This document shows, in pieces, positions 48,501 through 59,799 of a stretch of DNA of 60,000 nt; the stretch's first letter is position 1; each line of letters opens with the position of its first letter. A program made the position numbers and the translations under genes. Below the pieces are notes generated by a model. The model made no database searches, was not told the origin of the DNA, and saw nothing but the letters and a program-made list of their open reading frames with translations. Location of the stretch: contig NC_092568.1 of NCBI RefSeq assembly GCF_037975245.1, forward strand, positions 8,755,001-8,815,000, given 5' to 3'. The DNA is from Apostichopus japonicus. Taxonomy: Eukaryota > Echinodermata > Holothuroidea > Aspidochirotida > Stichopodidae.

Positions 48501-50754
48501 TTTGTGACCTTTAGACATTTTGACGATGAGCCACGGTGGAAAATATCAATCAAGTAGAAAGGAAATTTATCTCAAGTGAGGAGGAAGTGTGATTATCATC
48601 TGTTTTTATACCTGAAAGAGACAGGGCCTTTCCACCTTTGTCCTTGATTGTGTCTTTGTTCCACATTCTCATGTTGCCTTTAGACATATTTTGTTGTTTT
48701 GAGGTATAACCAAGTCGATAGGGAAAATTTGCTATATATATTGTCAGGAATACAGTACTCCCAAACTCCCTGGGGTTTAATATGTATAACGGATGATACT
48801 CACCTGTCCCTTTTATCACACTTTCTCTTCTACCTAGCTTATTAACTGCTAAGTTTATAGCACCGCACACCCCCACTCCCCTCCCCCTCCTCCTCCATTA
48901 ACCCCTTATTCTGGTCATGAATAAGCCCAATCTCTCTGCTTTGGATATGTATTTATAAGGGACGATACTTACCAGTTTCTACACTTGTATCACACTTTAT
49001 TCATCTACCTAGCCTTAATAACTGTTAAGTTTTTAGCACTGCACACACATCCCCCTCCCCCCCCCCCCCATCCTCCATTATCCCTCATTCTGGTCATGAA
49101 TAAGTCCAAACTCCCTGGTTTGGATATGTATAAGGGACAAAACTTACCAGTCTCTACACTTCTATCACACTTTTCTCATCTACCTAGCCTCATTCAAGTT
49201 CTGCTAAGTTTTTAGCACTGCACACACATACCCCCCCCCCCCCTCCCCCCTCCATCAACCCTTATTCTGTTCATGAATAGGTCCAAAATCCCTGGTTTGG
49301 ATATGTATAAGGGAGGACACTTACCAGTCTCTACACTTCTATCACACTTTTCTCATCTACCTAGACTTATTAACTGCTAAGTTTTTAGCAGTGCGCCTCC
49401 ATTGACCCTTAATCAGGTGAGGTCATGAATTTTAACTCAGATGATACCTGCAGACCAGATATCAAAATTAAATGCTTCCTTAAGGTCATAGGTCAAATAT
49501 CAACTCAAAAGAGAAGCTGTCAAAGAAACTAAAAATGGCAATGGATTTAGTGATTCAGTTTTGAAACAAAGTTTTTTCTGACATTCTTACTTACCATCTA
49601 GCATCATTCCCATATCCATACACTTCTTAAATCTGCATCCAGGGCAGGCTTTTCTCCTCTTCTTCGTCACCTCGCATCTATTTTTGGCGTGGCATAAGTA
49701 TTTGAGATTACCTGAAGGCACAGAGGTGTGAGACAGAGACTTTGAAGCATATTTAACAACACACGGTCTACCGTATGCAAAATACAGACTGACTCAGCCT
49801 AGTTAATAAATGATAGATCTCTGATCAGTTGATAAGTAGAAAACAAAAAATGATTGGAACAACAATGATTGGAGAGAATATTTTACATGAAGAGATTAAT
49901 AAAAATATCATTTATTTGTCTCTGTAGTTTTATTGAAGGAAAAAAAGGCTACTTACACTTATAAATTAAATAGTAAATATCAAAATGAAAAATTATACCA
50001 TATGTAGGCATTCATCCTGTATTTTAAGTGCAGGTGGCATAGAGATAGATGGTGGTTTAGAGAGGTATTCCAAAAATACAGCATAGTGCTACTACTTAGT
50101 GGTTGCTTTAATCACCTTCAGAAAAGCAATTGACAGCCGATTTTGAGTGGTAAGTTTTGTTTGACTGATATGTATGTAGTCACAAAAGGCTCCAATAATT
50201 GCACCCTTGCCACGACAGAGTAATTGAAAATGCACAAAACAATTTTTTATTAATAATAATAATAATAATAATAACAATAACAATAATAATAATAATCATA
50301 ATCATAATTATAATAATAAATCATAATAGTAATATAATGTGCCTTGTTGTGTACTGATAAATAAACTTTTACCTTGTACGGTCCTTTTAAAGAAGGCTTT
50401 GCACGCTTCACATGAGGCGATGCCATAGTGGTAACCAGATGCTAGATCTTCGCAGACCGCACAGAGCCTCGGATTGGATGGCTTGTCGTTATCTTCCACC
50501 GCCCCCGGAACCGATCGTTCGCCCATAAAGTCGGGAGTGGAATCCGGAATGACCTGCAGGTCGCTCAGCAGCATGTGGCCGCCATCGCTGACCGATCCGA
50601 TGGTGTCGCTGTCACCGCTCCCGATGGAGGAAGAAGGGCTGGTCATCGAGATGATCTCCTGCTTCAGAATCTGCTCCTGAAGTCCCGACGCAACGGAGAG
50701 CTCTTCCATAGGGTTGAGCTCTGACCTACTGTCACCTTCCTCCAGTGATGTCAT
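42310..50754 (-). CDS. ERR: ERR-B: estrogen-related-receptor-like nuclear receptor, 6 coding exons, 447 aa
   Basis: Second receptor gene, same strand, about 21 kb upstream of ERR-A. Coding exons: 50754-50373, 49711-49595, 47739-47632, 45387-45217, 44060-43785, 42599-42310; the sum is 1344 nt and the frame closes. The N-terminal domain (1-97) carries LKQE (30-33) followed by a Ser-rich run. The DNA-binding domain begins at Cys98; 28 of 30 residues from there to the exon end match ERR-A, the two differences being Ala for Met and Glu for Gly (VCED instead of VCGD). Then P-box EACKA and [10 protein letters not shown]. The ligand-binding domain has HWAKQVPG, Arg288 and an AF-2 helix QLFKEMLQC (422-430), ending 17 residues later. 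Introns sit at the same positions and phases as in ERR-A, except that exons 5 and 6 are joined. The start Met is likely but not proven: the frame is open back to the acceptor. Confidence 0.9.
42600..43784 (-). other. ERR-B intron 5
   Basis: Contains a GATCCTAGCAGGATC/GATCCTGCTAGGATC pair at 43058-43104, related to the repeat at 12385-12635. Otherwise nothing recognised. Confidence 0.6.
43785..44060 (-). CDS. ERR: ERR-B exon 5 (LBD helices 4-9)
   Basis: Flanked by GTTTACAG| and |GTAAGT; 276 nt, phase 1. Encodes residues 260-351 with [18 protein letters not shown], Arg288 and [13 protein letters not shown]. Equals ERR-A exons 5 and 6 together (85+191), with no intron at the Arg codon. The first ~50 nt plus the acceptor are repeated twice more in the preceding intron (44011-44404 array). 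Confidence 0.92.
44011..44404 (-). repeat. 128-bp triplication spanning the 5' end of ERR-B exon 5 and its acceptor
   Basis: Units start at 44011, 44139 and 44267. The first includes the real acceptor (44061) and the first ~50 nt of exon 5. The other two repeat the pyrimidine tract, GTTTACAG and GTGTAACAGAATTAT. In both decoys CTACAG has become CTATAG, which would be an in-frame TAG. Confidence 0.95.
44405..45216 (-). other. ERR-B intron 4, remainder
   Basis: Three GATACAAAGGGTAGATATGTG-like short repeats at 44526-44582; otherwise nothing recognised. Confidence 0.55.
45217..45387 (-). CDS. ERR: ERR-B exon 4 (LBD helices 1-3)
   Basis: Flanked by TTCTTTCAG| and |GTAGGT; 171 nt, phase 1. Encodes residues 203-259, from [13 protein letters not shown] to [16 protein letters not shown]. 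Ala247 replaces the helix-3 Glu, as in ERR-A. Six nt shorter than its ERR-A partner because of a difference in the helix 1-2 loop. Confidence 0.9.
45388..47631 (-). other. ERR-B intron 3
   Basis: A TA-rich microsatellite near 47190-47230 and a cluster of GGTGACC/GGTCA words at 47041-47105. No exon recognised. Confidence 0.55.
47632..47739 (-). CDS. ERR: ERR-B exon 3 (DBD extension and hinge)
   Basis: Acceptor TTCATTAG|, donor AGAG|GTTCGTGA; 108 nt, phase 1, same length as ERR-A exon 3. Encodes residues 167-202, [16 protein letters not shown] and a hinge ending in KYRR. The donor is weak (GTTCGT), but reading through gives an immediate stop and the length match fixes it. Confidence 0.88.
48740..49405 (-). 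repeat. Tandem array, ~175-bp unit, about 3.7 copies, in ERR-B intron 2
   Basis: TACCTAG marks at 48831, 49006, 49181 and 49358. Units share GCTAAGTTTTTAGCACTGC, a C-run, GGTCATGAATAAG and TTTGGATATGTAT. On the gene strand each has a donor-like CAGGTGAGTATC or CTGGTAAGT. Confidence 0.85.
49480..49495 (+). promoter_or_regulatory. Candidate nuclear-receptor site (ERRE plus DR1)
   Basis: TTAAGGTCATAGGTCA: the first half matches the monomeric ERR consensus TNAAGGTCA and the two AGGTCA half-sites are separated by one base. It lies 100 bp from ERR-B exon 2, inside intron 2. A single match can occur by chance. Confidence 0.4.
49595..49711 (-). CDS. ERR: ERR-B exon 2 (second zinc finger)
   Basis: Flanked by TGCCTTCAG| and |GTAAGT; 117 nt, phase 1, exactly the length of ERR-A exon 2. 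Encodes residues 128-166 with cysteines in C-x5-C-x9-C-x2-C spacing and the basic KKRRKAC segment. Too short to stand alone; found by homology and phase. Confidence 0.92.
49712..50372 (-). other. ERR-B intron 1
   Basis: 661 bp with an AAT trinucleotide microsatellite at 50251-50330; nothing else seen. Confidence 0.65.
50251..50330. repeat. AAT trinucleotide microsatellite
   Basis: AATAATAATAATAATAATAA with AAC and ATC interruptions. Confidence 0.9.
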
Positions 50755-50792
50755 GACAGACTCGCATGAAGGATGGTACAAAACCTGCAAAA
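50373..50792 (-). CDS. ERR: ERR-B exon 1 (N-terminus, first zinc finger)
   Basis: Donor GTACAAG|GTAAAAG at 50373/50372, phase 1. Two acceptor candidates, GTTGCAG| (exon from 50792) and TTTTGCAG| (exon from 50784), lie just upstream. The chosen ATG is 50754-50752; the preceding 38 nt have no in-frame stop, so an upstream coding exon could extend the protein. A short overlapping upstream ORF starts at 50767. Encodes residues 1-127. Confidence 0.88.
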
Positions 50793-53700
50793 CTGCAACG
50801 ACACAAAAATGGGAGGAGGGCGGGGGGTAGTTAGAATAAACTGAGATAAACAATCATAAATGAAATTATCACATTATAATAGAAATAGTGCTCTGACTGG
50901 GGATAAGGGGGGGGGTAGTTAGAATAAACTGAGATAAACAATCATAACATGAAGTTATCACATTATAATAGAAATACTGCTCTGACTTGGGGATAGGGGG
51001 AGGGGAGGGGGAGTTGTGAGGGGGAGGGAGAGCAAGGTGAATTGTTTAAGAGACTTCTGTTGTTTTGCTATCAACAGATGATATAATCTCAGATGATATA
51101 CTCTTACTAGCAAAAGCCCTGTTAAAACAAAATGATTGAAAAGAGCAACAATTTTTTTTGGGGGGGGGGGGGAGAACGGGATTGGAACCAGTGACCCTAT
51201 TGTGTATACTGCAGTCACTCGTCCAACTCCTGAATGTGTACAAGTACACTTACCTTCTGTGGATTTCTAAGGAAAAAACTGCTGCGATCTGAAATTGTAT
51301 CACTGACTGACTGTTCGGTACTTACAATTTCATGAATGTTAACAATGAGACCATAGAGAGGAAATAATTAAATGATGTCAGTAAGGTTGATCCAAGTATA
51401 ACTATATTAATGCTACTCTAAAAGAAGGCATTTCGGACTATAAGCTTCACGAGTACCCACCTTGTGAGCGTTACTTTCATTTACGGACAGAGTAGTTTTT
51501 TTACTGTATAATAAACAGCACATATATACCGTACGTACTTTCGTCCAACTAATCTCCCAACCATGCATCCTGTGACCTAAAAAAGGCATGTGTGCTATTA
51601 AAGATCCTGTTATTTACACATCAACACACATCATATAAATCTATAAGAAATTGCATGCCTTCCTTTTTAATATCAACACTTTCATTTTTAACGTCGGGTT
51701 TTGTAATTCATTAACTGTTTTGACTATTATATATATATATAACAACGGCTTCTTTCATGTGACAACCACTACAGTGTACTCATGCTTCTGGAGTGACTCA
51801 TATAAACATATCCATTTGTTTCGAATGTAGCGTGACCTACTTACCTTTCTAAATTTACAATACATTCTGGAGAGCCTTTATGTACAAAGATCTCGACAGC
51901 TCGATACAGTACAACAAGTAGACACTTTGGGTGGTCGACAGAGGAGGAGGTAGTGAGGTTGATAGGAGGTGACGGGTAAACAGGGGACGTCTATGGCAAG
52001 CCTAATGTATAATTATTCGAAAAACTCAGTCTATTGCCAACAAACTCGATTTTTTTCAAGCGAAACACTAGAGTCACGAGAAAAGCTCAATTTTTCGACT
52101 GAAAAACAGGATTTTTCAAAACTCTGTTTTACAGATTGTAAAAATGAGTTTTACAAGTGGGTAAACTCAGTTTATCAATGATAAACATTGTTTATTGAAT
52201 AAATCTTCCGGTTGAGAATAAGAGTTTTTCGAAAACTCAGATAATATTACAAATCTAGGACTGATGGTTAGCCAATCACTCTAAATGAATCTATAAGTTT
52301 ATACTGTACATTGTATAAACAATTGCCTGCGCCCAGTGATAAGAATTCTCATACTTTCACTGTTATGTAACACCTATATACAGTATACATCTATACATAA
52401 ACAATAAAAACTGATCAAAGCTTACAACCTATAGCATATCAACATGGCCGACTCATTTCTAATCTTGTTATGGAGTGACCTCAGGTATGGGAATTGCCAG
52501 ACCAGATTGATATTTGTAATTTTATATGCATTTACAGGTACAAATTTGAAGGTATACTGTATAGTGTAAGCCATGTTGAGGTTATCATGTCCACAACACG
52601 TAAAATGGTACTTTATGTGAATCTAAGAATTCTGATAATCGGTCACCAAATTACGACTGAAACTCACTAAAGTAAGTGCCAACATTGAAAGTTACACCAC
52701 TGATTGTGAATAGGGCCATGTACAGTAATAATGTATGTTGTGTGCGGTACCTGACTATGAAACCCATAGACCAAACTTTCATATTCAACATTGACCAAAT
52801 TTGGTCTTTCCATACCCACTGTACTGTAGCTATACCACTAGAAGAAGCCTTGACTCAGTCGTAGTCTGTCACACTGTTTGCATTATTCTGTTGCAAAAGA
52901 GTTTTAGATTTACGCTATCATGGGTGTTTGTTTTTGTTTTATAAAAAGAAAACAATCCTGAGGCTAATTCTCAAAGATAAATATACAATTAGTTTATATA
53001 ATGGCATGTTAAAAATATTATGAAAATAAGACAATGTGAAAGATCTATGTCATTAATACAGCAAGCTCCTTTAACACAAATCAGATTTTACACTAAACTA
53101 GCTGCATCCTAAAGCAAAACTACGGAATCTGTTTATTTTAAGATGTTTGCTTAAAATATATTACAAATAAACATTACTGTAGGTGCAACTACAAAACAAA
53201 TTTCCATTTTATTTAATTTTCTAAATCAGAAAGGTATGGGATCTTTGCATCCTTCAGGATTGAACTATTAGGTTAACCCCTCTTCCCCTCCCCCCTCCCC
53301 CACAGCCACCCATTCATATTTTTTCATCTTCTTGCTTCAGTGATTAGGTACTGTACAATTGAGCTGTAAATTACATCTTAACGTTTTACTATTACAGCAA
53401 AGCCATGTAAGCATGTAATTTCACAAGTCACCAAAAACAATCTGTAATTATATGACATCTGTGAGGCTAAAGACAAACAGTTAGTTACAGAATATTTATT
53501 CCAGTACAGGAAGAAAGGAAAAATTGTGTCCCATGAACTTTGGTAATTACATCGTTTGCAGAGATCTGTTAATTCGTACAATAATTCCATTCCTGTGGTA
53601 CTGTATTTTGGCACTGCAGTCTATTAATCTAACTCATAGTCTGTGCTTTATTTCAAGTTAGAGCTTATATTTCATTAAGTACTGTCAGTATCCACAAGAT

Positions 53701-56264
53701 TGTGGCAAATTTTAAACAAAAATACAGCTTTAAAGTTATTTCATAACCTGGACTAAATTCATCAAACTGGTGTATATTATATACTGTAAGATCATTCCCT
53801 ACCAGTGTACCATCCTCATTAGAATTGCCTATGCACAGTTGGTATGAACACTGTTACCAAGCCTATGATAATCATCAACAAATTACTACCTAAAGAGAAT
53901 GTACAGGATGAATTATAACTATTAGATAACCTTGATATATATGGTACAGTAGGGCTTCACAGAAAAGAGCTGAGAGATCTAACAATACACCAGAATGACC
54001 TAGACCAGCGGGGAAGAAAGGAAAGGTCAATTTCGATTAAGTACTCTACTACGGTCGTAAATACTCGAAGCAAATTGAGTTAATAATATAGTACAATAGC
54101 CAATTCATTTCAATGGAGTACTGGTTAGCATTGGACGAAAAACTATAAAATGAAAAATGTGCATTTGTCACGAGTATCGCTTTCTGTCTTTCTTTCTTTA
54201 GGTACTGTCTAGCTTTGATGGATAACGTGGGATGTTTTTTCAGCTCTCAAGGTAGAGTAGCTATAATTGCTTCTGCTATTGGAAGCAATCAAGGAAGGGT
54301 TTACAGAAAAGCAGATAAAGAAACAAACTCAAACTGACCTTAAATCACCACCTAAATAAAAGTAATCATTCTAGCAGTGTATGCCCGTCAAAACATTTAC
54401 TATTGGGGACGTAAATGTTACCAGTGGAAAGAGGGTTCTGGCAGTCACTCTGAACTCACTTCCTCTAAAATGTTAATACTTGGAATGGGAACAGGGATGG
54501 GGGTGGGGTGGTCATAAAACTGTTGCCAAATTTTCTCATGCAGTTTATGCCATCAAAACATTGACTATTGGGGCCGTAAATATAACCAGTCATAACAGTG
54601 TAAAGTGGGTTCTGGCAGTCACATGCCATGAATTTGAAGGGAACAAAACTTGCAGCTTTGTTGATATTGCATAGATCTACAGATACATAGTTGTGATTGA
54701 ATAAACATCAGTTGTTACAAGTAATATAGTACTATTTCTACAATGATAAAACATTAAAATTATGGAATATGTGCCATATCAGGCTATAAATCTGTCTAAA
54801 ATCACTTCCTCTTAATGGGAGCATAAAAGTTAAAGCTGTTGCCAAAATTTCTCATGCAATACTTCAGTATACTTACAAACATTTTGGAATCTGAAACTCA
54901 CCTCTGAATGAGTTGTTTTCCCATATATATACTGTATGGTACATACCTCTTTTGTTATGTAAATTCATTTAACAATACTTGTTATGGCCATTATTAGACA
55001 CACACCGACAATACATGTATTGTTGCCTTAATGGGCCCATAGGATCTGAGCATATAATTGACCTAATCGTTCGTAAGGTTGCATTGTACAGCATTACAGT
55101 GATTTTTCGTGGTCTGTGCCCTAGGAATGTACAATGGGCTACCCATACTGTCCTGTGGTTTCTGGTCCTGGGAGCCTTTTTCTTGGGAAGAGACAAACAT
55201 ACTGTACACCATATAGTACATGATAACAATAAACCACATCTACTGACCCTTGAACCTCTGCCATTCTACAGGGGTACACATATAGCAGTGCAAACAACTC
55301 ACAATAGTCTATTCTGGTATCAATCTATTCAAGTGCTACTGTTTGCATTACCACTGACCTTATATTTAGAATATACTATTGTTAGTACAGTAACATAGTG
55401 TTGCTACATATACAGAATAGGAAGGCATTGTCATATTTCAAATTATCTGTTATTTGAAGGGAATGTATGGCTTATTATAAGCCTATATCTTTATATAAAT
55501 GTACTGTTTTTGGAAAGGGTGAGGCAGATCAATCCAAATGTTGCTCATGGGTGGGAGGGGGAAGGGGGTGAATGGTGGGAAAGAAGGCATATGGAGGTTG
55601 AAGGGAAATTTGTATGGAATTTTATTCTAACCTTTTGGTTGTCTGAAAAATGTAGCAAAATAACAAACAAAGATGAACAAAATGAAAACTACTACACTGG
55701 TACAATAGCAGAGATGTATAGGTTTGGTGGATAGAACACCACCTTTGACCATTTACACCCCCCCCCCCCCATCCACCCACTCCTGTTTCTTTCACTGGGA
55801 AGGAAATTTGACTGCAAATCATCAATGTAACATTTTTACAAGATGTAAAAAATTTCATGTTCACTAAAAGACATGTTGGTTTAATATTTTAACCCAATAT
55901 GCTCCTTCCTATACTTGTGACAGGATCTCACTATATTCAAGCCAACAAAATTGTCACCTAAACACTCACACCATCCACCCCCCCCCCCACACGAGACATG
56001 TAAACTTGGAGATTTCTAGAAAAAAAAACCTGAAGGTTGTTCCAGGCTGAAAGCTGGAGATTTTACAAAACAGTTTCATGTCAAATAAAGTTGATTGTTC
56101 ATTCGAAAAAAAATGCTACTCCATGTAAATCTGATCTACTCTGTTATACATTGGTATACTGTAAATTTGTGGTAATAACGGCATTAATGTAATTATAAAA
56201 GATAGCGGTGATGACGATCTCACTGAGTTTGCTCCTTGATTTAGTTCTAGATCCTTCAGCGATG
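50793..56264. other. Upstream region of ERR-B
   Basis: Should include the ERR-B promoter and any 5' UTR exon, which I cannot place. A ~95-bp direct duplication (AGTTAGAATAAACTGAGATA) occurs at 50828 and 50915. A tRNA-like B-box (GGTTCCAATCCC on the minus strand, about 51178-51189) hints at a SINE. 52010-52240 is rich in AAACTC/GAGTTT words. TA run near 51729. No gene supported. Confidence 0.5.
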
Positions 56265-56622
56265 TGATTTCATCGATGGTTTGACCAGATTCCACCAGAA
56301 ATAAAAAGAATTACACTTGTCAAGCTTGGTGACCAGTCAAACTACTCAAAGCAAGGAAGAAATTCCCTAACTTCGAGCATGCATTGCATTTTAGTGTATA
56401 TAATCGGGTAAAATAATTGACGAAAGTGTCTCAAAATATACAAACTTGATGTCTCTTAATTTCACTGTGGCAATTTTGGCCGTTTTCGTAAAGGCTTTGT
56501 GGATTACAATTGTGATTGAAAATGTGGTTACAGATGTCTATCAGTACAGCTGTACAGTATGTGTAAAACGCAGTACGAGAATTTTGAGGACACGCCAAGG
56601 TACCGTGCACCACCATACCGGT
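56265..56622 (-). repeat. Segment homologous to 28935-29325 (inverted), copy 2
   Basis: See the partner entry for shared landmarks. Reads on the minus strand here, on the plus strand there; about 5.5 kb upstream of ERR-B coding exon 1. Confidence 0.8.
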
Positions 56623-59600
56623 TTCAGACCGGTTTCAGACCGTTGGACATGAGATCATCCTGGCACCATGATACTCTCACCATTAAACTGTGAGAGTTGG
56701 CAGGGTATGTAAGCATCACCCTAGTTAACATGAAGATGGAATGTGGATTCAAGTGCTTAGGCTTCTGATAAGAATTTTTTAACATTTTCTTACAAAAACT
56801 GTCAACAGCTTCACCTGAGGTTGTCTAGACCTGAGTATCCATACTCTGCAAACTAATTCCTGGAATTTTTTTTCAACTGTTCAACTGTTCAATATTTCCA
56901 GTGCAATGTGCTTATCACTGTCAAAGATACAGTACCTGAAGAATTTACTCATTCAATACAGCATTCGCTACATTTTAAATAAGCAGACTTTACTTTCAAT
57001 ACATTTCTTCAACACGATGACATAATAAAGTCCTGTTACAAGATATTTATCTACGTAGTGGAGCAGTATAGAAAAAAATTATTGACCGCACATTTTCTTC
57101 TGTATTGCATGGGTATAGTGGGGCTTTATAAGTTTTCGGTTTTTCATGCATGCTTAAGAGTGCTTAAACTAACAAAGCATCTAGCGAAAAAAATAAATAC
57201 TAAAGAAACAGTTAAAATGATGGAAAATAGCAACGGTTTGCATCTAATCTTACTTTAAAAACAAAATTCTCATAGGGGATGGGATCCTTCCCCTGGTTCA
57301 ACAAAAGCCAACAGTTTTGCCTCTCCCCCCCCCCCCATTAACTTAACTAAAGTTTTAATACAAATAGAACCCTGGTTATGGGTTTACTCCATATATAGTT
57401 ATTACTAAATATAACAACAAAGTAAAGATGACTGATGCAGAATTAGATGAATTATAATTAGATACTCCAAACACTTGACCTCAAGTGACCATAAGTTTGT
57501 AATAAACATGAGTGAATGAAGACTGAACTCACTACCAGGCATCCTGTTTAATAATACCAATCATTCATTTCAAGCAATGTGCTGGAAATATCCTGTTTCT
57601 AATAACTATTTGTGAAAAGATTTACGACACTGACTTAAACACTGCCCTCTGATGACCACTTATTTCCTTTCGATTAGTTTACTTCCATGAAAGGGACGTT
57701 TCCTGTATATATATAGTGTACTACTGTACCGTATACTGTATGGGGTTAATTCACAATGTCCCTTATGGATTTAATGTATAAATGTACGAGGACCTCCAGT
57801 TGAGAATCTTTGACCAACACCATAAGGAGTGCTTAGTCATGGGCTGTTTATCCAGCATCATGGCCTGTGCAAGGCACAATTTACGATTACCTCATATACT
57901 CACTCAAGATGTTACAAAATGTTTTTAAGACAAGCTGCATGTCTAGGCAGTAGATGTAAGAAAAACTATTTCAACCAAATCCAAATATCCAGAGCAATGA
58001 ATACATGTAAACAAATTAGTCTGGTACAGGTAGTGCCAATCATAGATACTGTAAATGGTTCTAGTATATAAGTGCTACTGTCACACATACATTTACCTTA
58101 TTAATAAAACAATATCCCTTTCCTGGAGCTGAGAGCTTTTTAATTAATGAGGACTTAGGGAGAGGACAATGTTCAGTACAATACTGATACTGGATATCTT
58201 GAATAATGATGGCTTTCCAACAACATACTGTATATTCAAAGTGCTGTGCCGGACAGAATAAAGCGCAACTGTGGGAATAGATGTAAGAATATTCCCTTTG
58301 CAGTGTATTTGTAATCATCGACAGAGAACAGAAACCATGGAGTCTGTGTCCCAATCAGATGAGCAACTGCTGGGCAAATTTAATGATTGCTACACTGCCA
58401 GGCATCCTACTGCCAAGAGAAAACCCACCAAGTTTCTGGGAATTTGCAGTAACATGGAGAGCTGGAGAACTTTCAAAGTGGAAACATGTATAAAAATATA
58501 CAGAAGCAAAACAGCTTGACAATCTTACCACTCCACAGTAGAGCTTAATTTTTTTTATACTTGCTCAAAGTTGGTGGTGACTTAGGTTCTTAGGCTAAGA
58601 TGTATAAACAGTGTAGATATGCCAGACCAATCGTCTTTCTTTCTCATTCACATAATGAAGGACATAAAATAAAAGTCCTACCATTAAGGTCCATGGTCTA
58701 CTGTAGATCCATCCTCCTTTAAGTTTGTCTGATTTTGGAAGACTACAGCAGTGGTTTAATAGTCTTGTACCAATTCCTCAGTGTCTTCATTTTAAACGCA
58801 ATTTAGTGATCACATTTTTGGTCCAAATATCTCAGTTAAATTAGTTAGAAGTACATATATCTGTGTGACACCACAAAAATATTAATAATACTGATATAAC
58901 AGTTTCTGAAATCTTGATCAAAAAAAAAAAAAATGACAGCAATACATGTAGTGTTGATATTCTTTGCCTCTAGTGTACTGGACACTCACAGAAAGCTAAA
59001 GGTTTGCTCTGAGTATATCCAGACAATTAGTTTAGTTCAGGTTGGGAACCATTAAAATACAACTACAGCCGTGTGTTCTTATTTTTAAGGTACGCTTTAT
59101 GTTAGCATGGACAATCATTTGTTCAGTTTTGCTTTTAACACTGATTAATTCTGTCGCAGTGGATGCCATGAACCTCTTCAGCCAAAATATTGCAAGTTTT
59201 GTTTTGCCGCTTCCAAAATGATGCAACAGATTGAAATCTTCAAGCGTTTGGATACATATATAGTTAATTCTCAGCACTTGTTTGACTATCTTTAGAACTC
59301 ACTTTCTCAGCACTTAGTTCAGACAGTAGCTCTTCCTGGGAGTTCACTGTCTGAGGCCGCTATACATGTTTATATTGCAAGTGCAAAATAGCAAGTTTTT
59401 CGTGTTTCAAATATTTGTGAAATATAATTGTGATATGCAAACTGGATTCTCAAAATATAATCTTTTTATCATTAATCGATGGTTTTAAGGAATCAAAGCT
59501 GCATCCATGATACTTTTTGCAGTTTTTAATAGATGCGCTAATTTTGGAGTGATTTAGGAGGGGTTTTCTACGTGTTGTAACTTTTATTCTCACCGGAGCC

Positions 59601-59799
59601 CCACAAGCACTCTGCATGTTAGTGATCTATAGGCTACAGTAGATTTATCAAACGTTTTTCAACATCACATACACAGTAAAGTACTTCTTACATTGTGGGT
59701 GACCACGGTGTATTGTTTGTAGGTCACAATATTCCAACTTTTTGACAGGGGTCAGTAGGTATGTTCAGTTAAAAATTGTTCTGTGTCTAGTGAAGTTTA
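56623..59799. other. Intergenic, no gene recognised
   Basis: A plus-strand open frame at 58337-58519 (starting MESVSQSDEQ) has no recognisable domain and is not called. Remainder is AT-rich without structure I can name. Confidence 0.5.

Larger units (their letters stand above)
47740..49594 (-). other. ERR-B intron 2
   Basis: A 66-bp direct duplication at 47828-47995 (CAATACTGTTTTT, GGGTATGTGGGGATGAC), the 175-bp tandem array, and a DR1/ERRE-type site at 49480-49495. Confidence 0.6.

Noticed and set aside
58271-58519. Plus-strand open frame starting with MESVSQSDEQ downstream of an ATG
   Set aside because: No recognisable domain, no splice partner or homology I can name; too weak to call.
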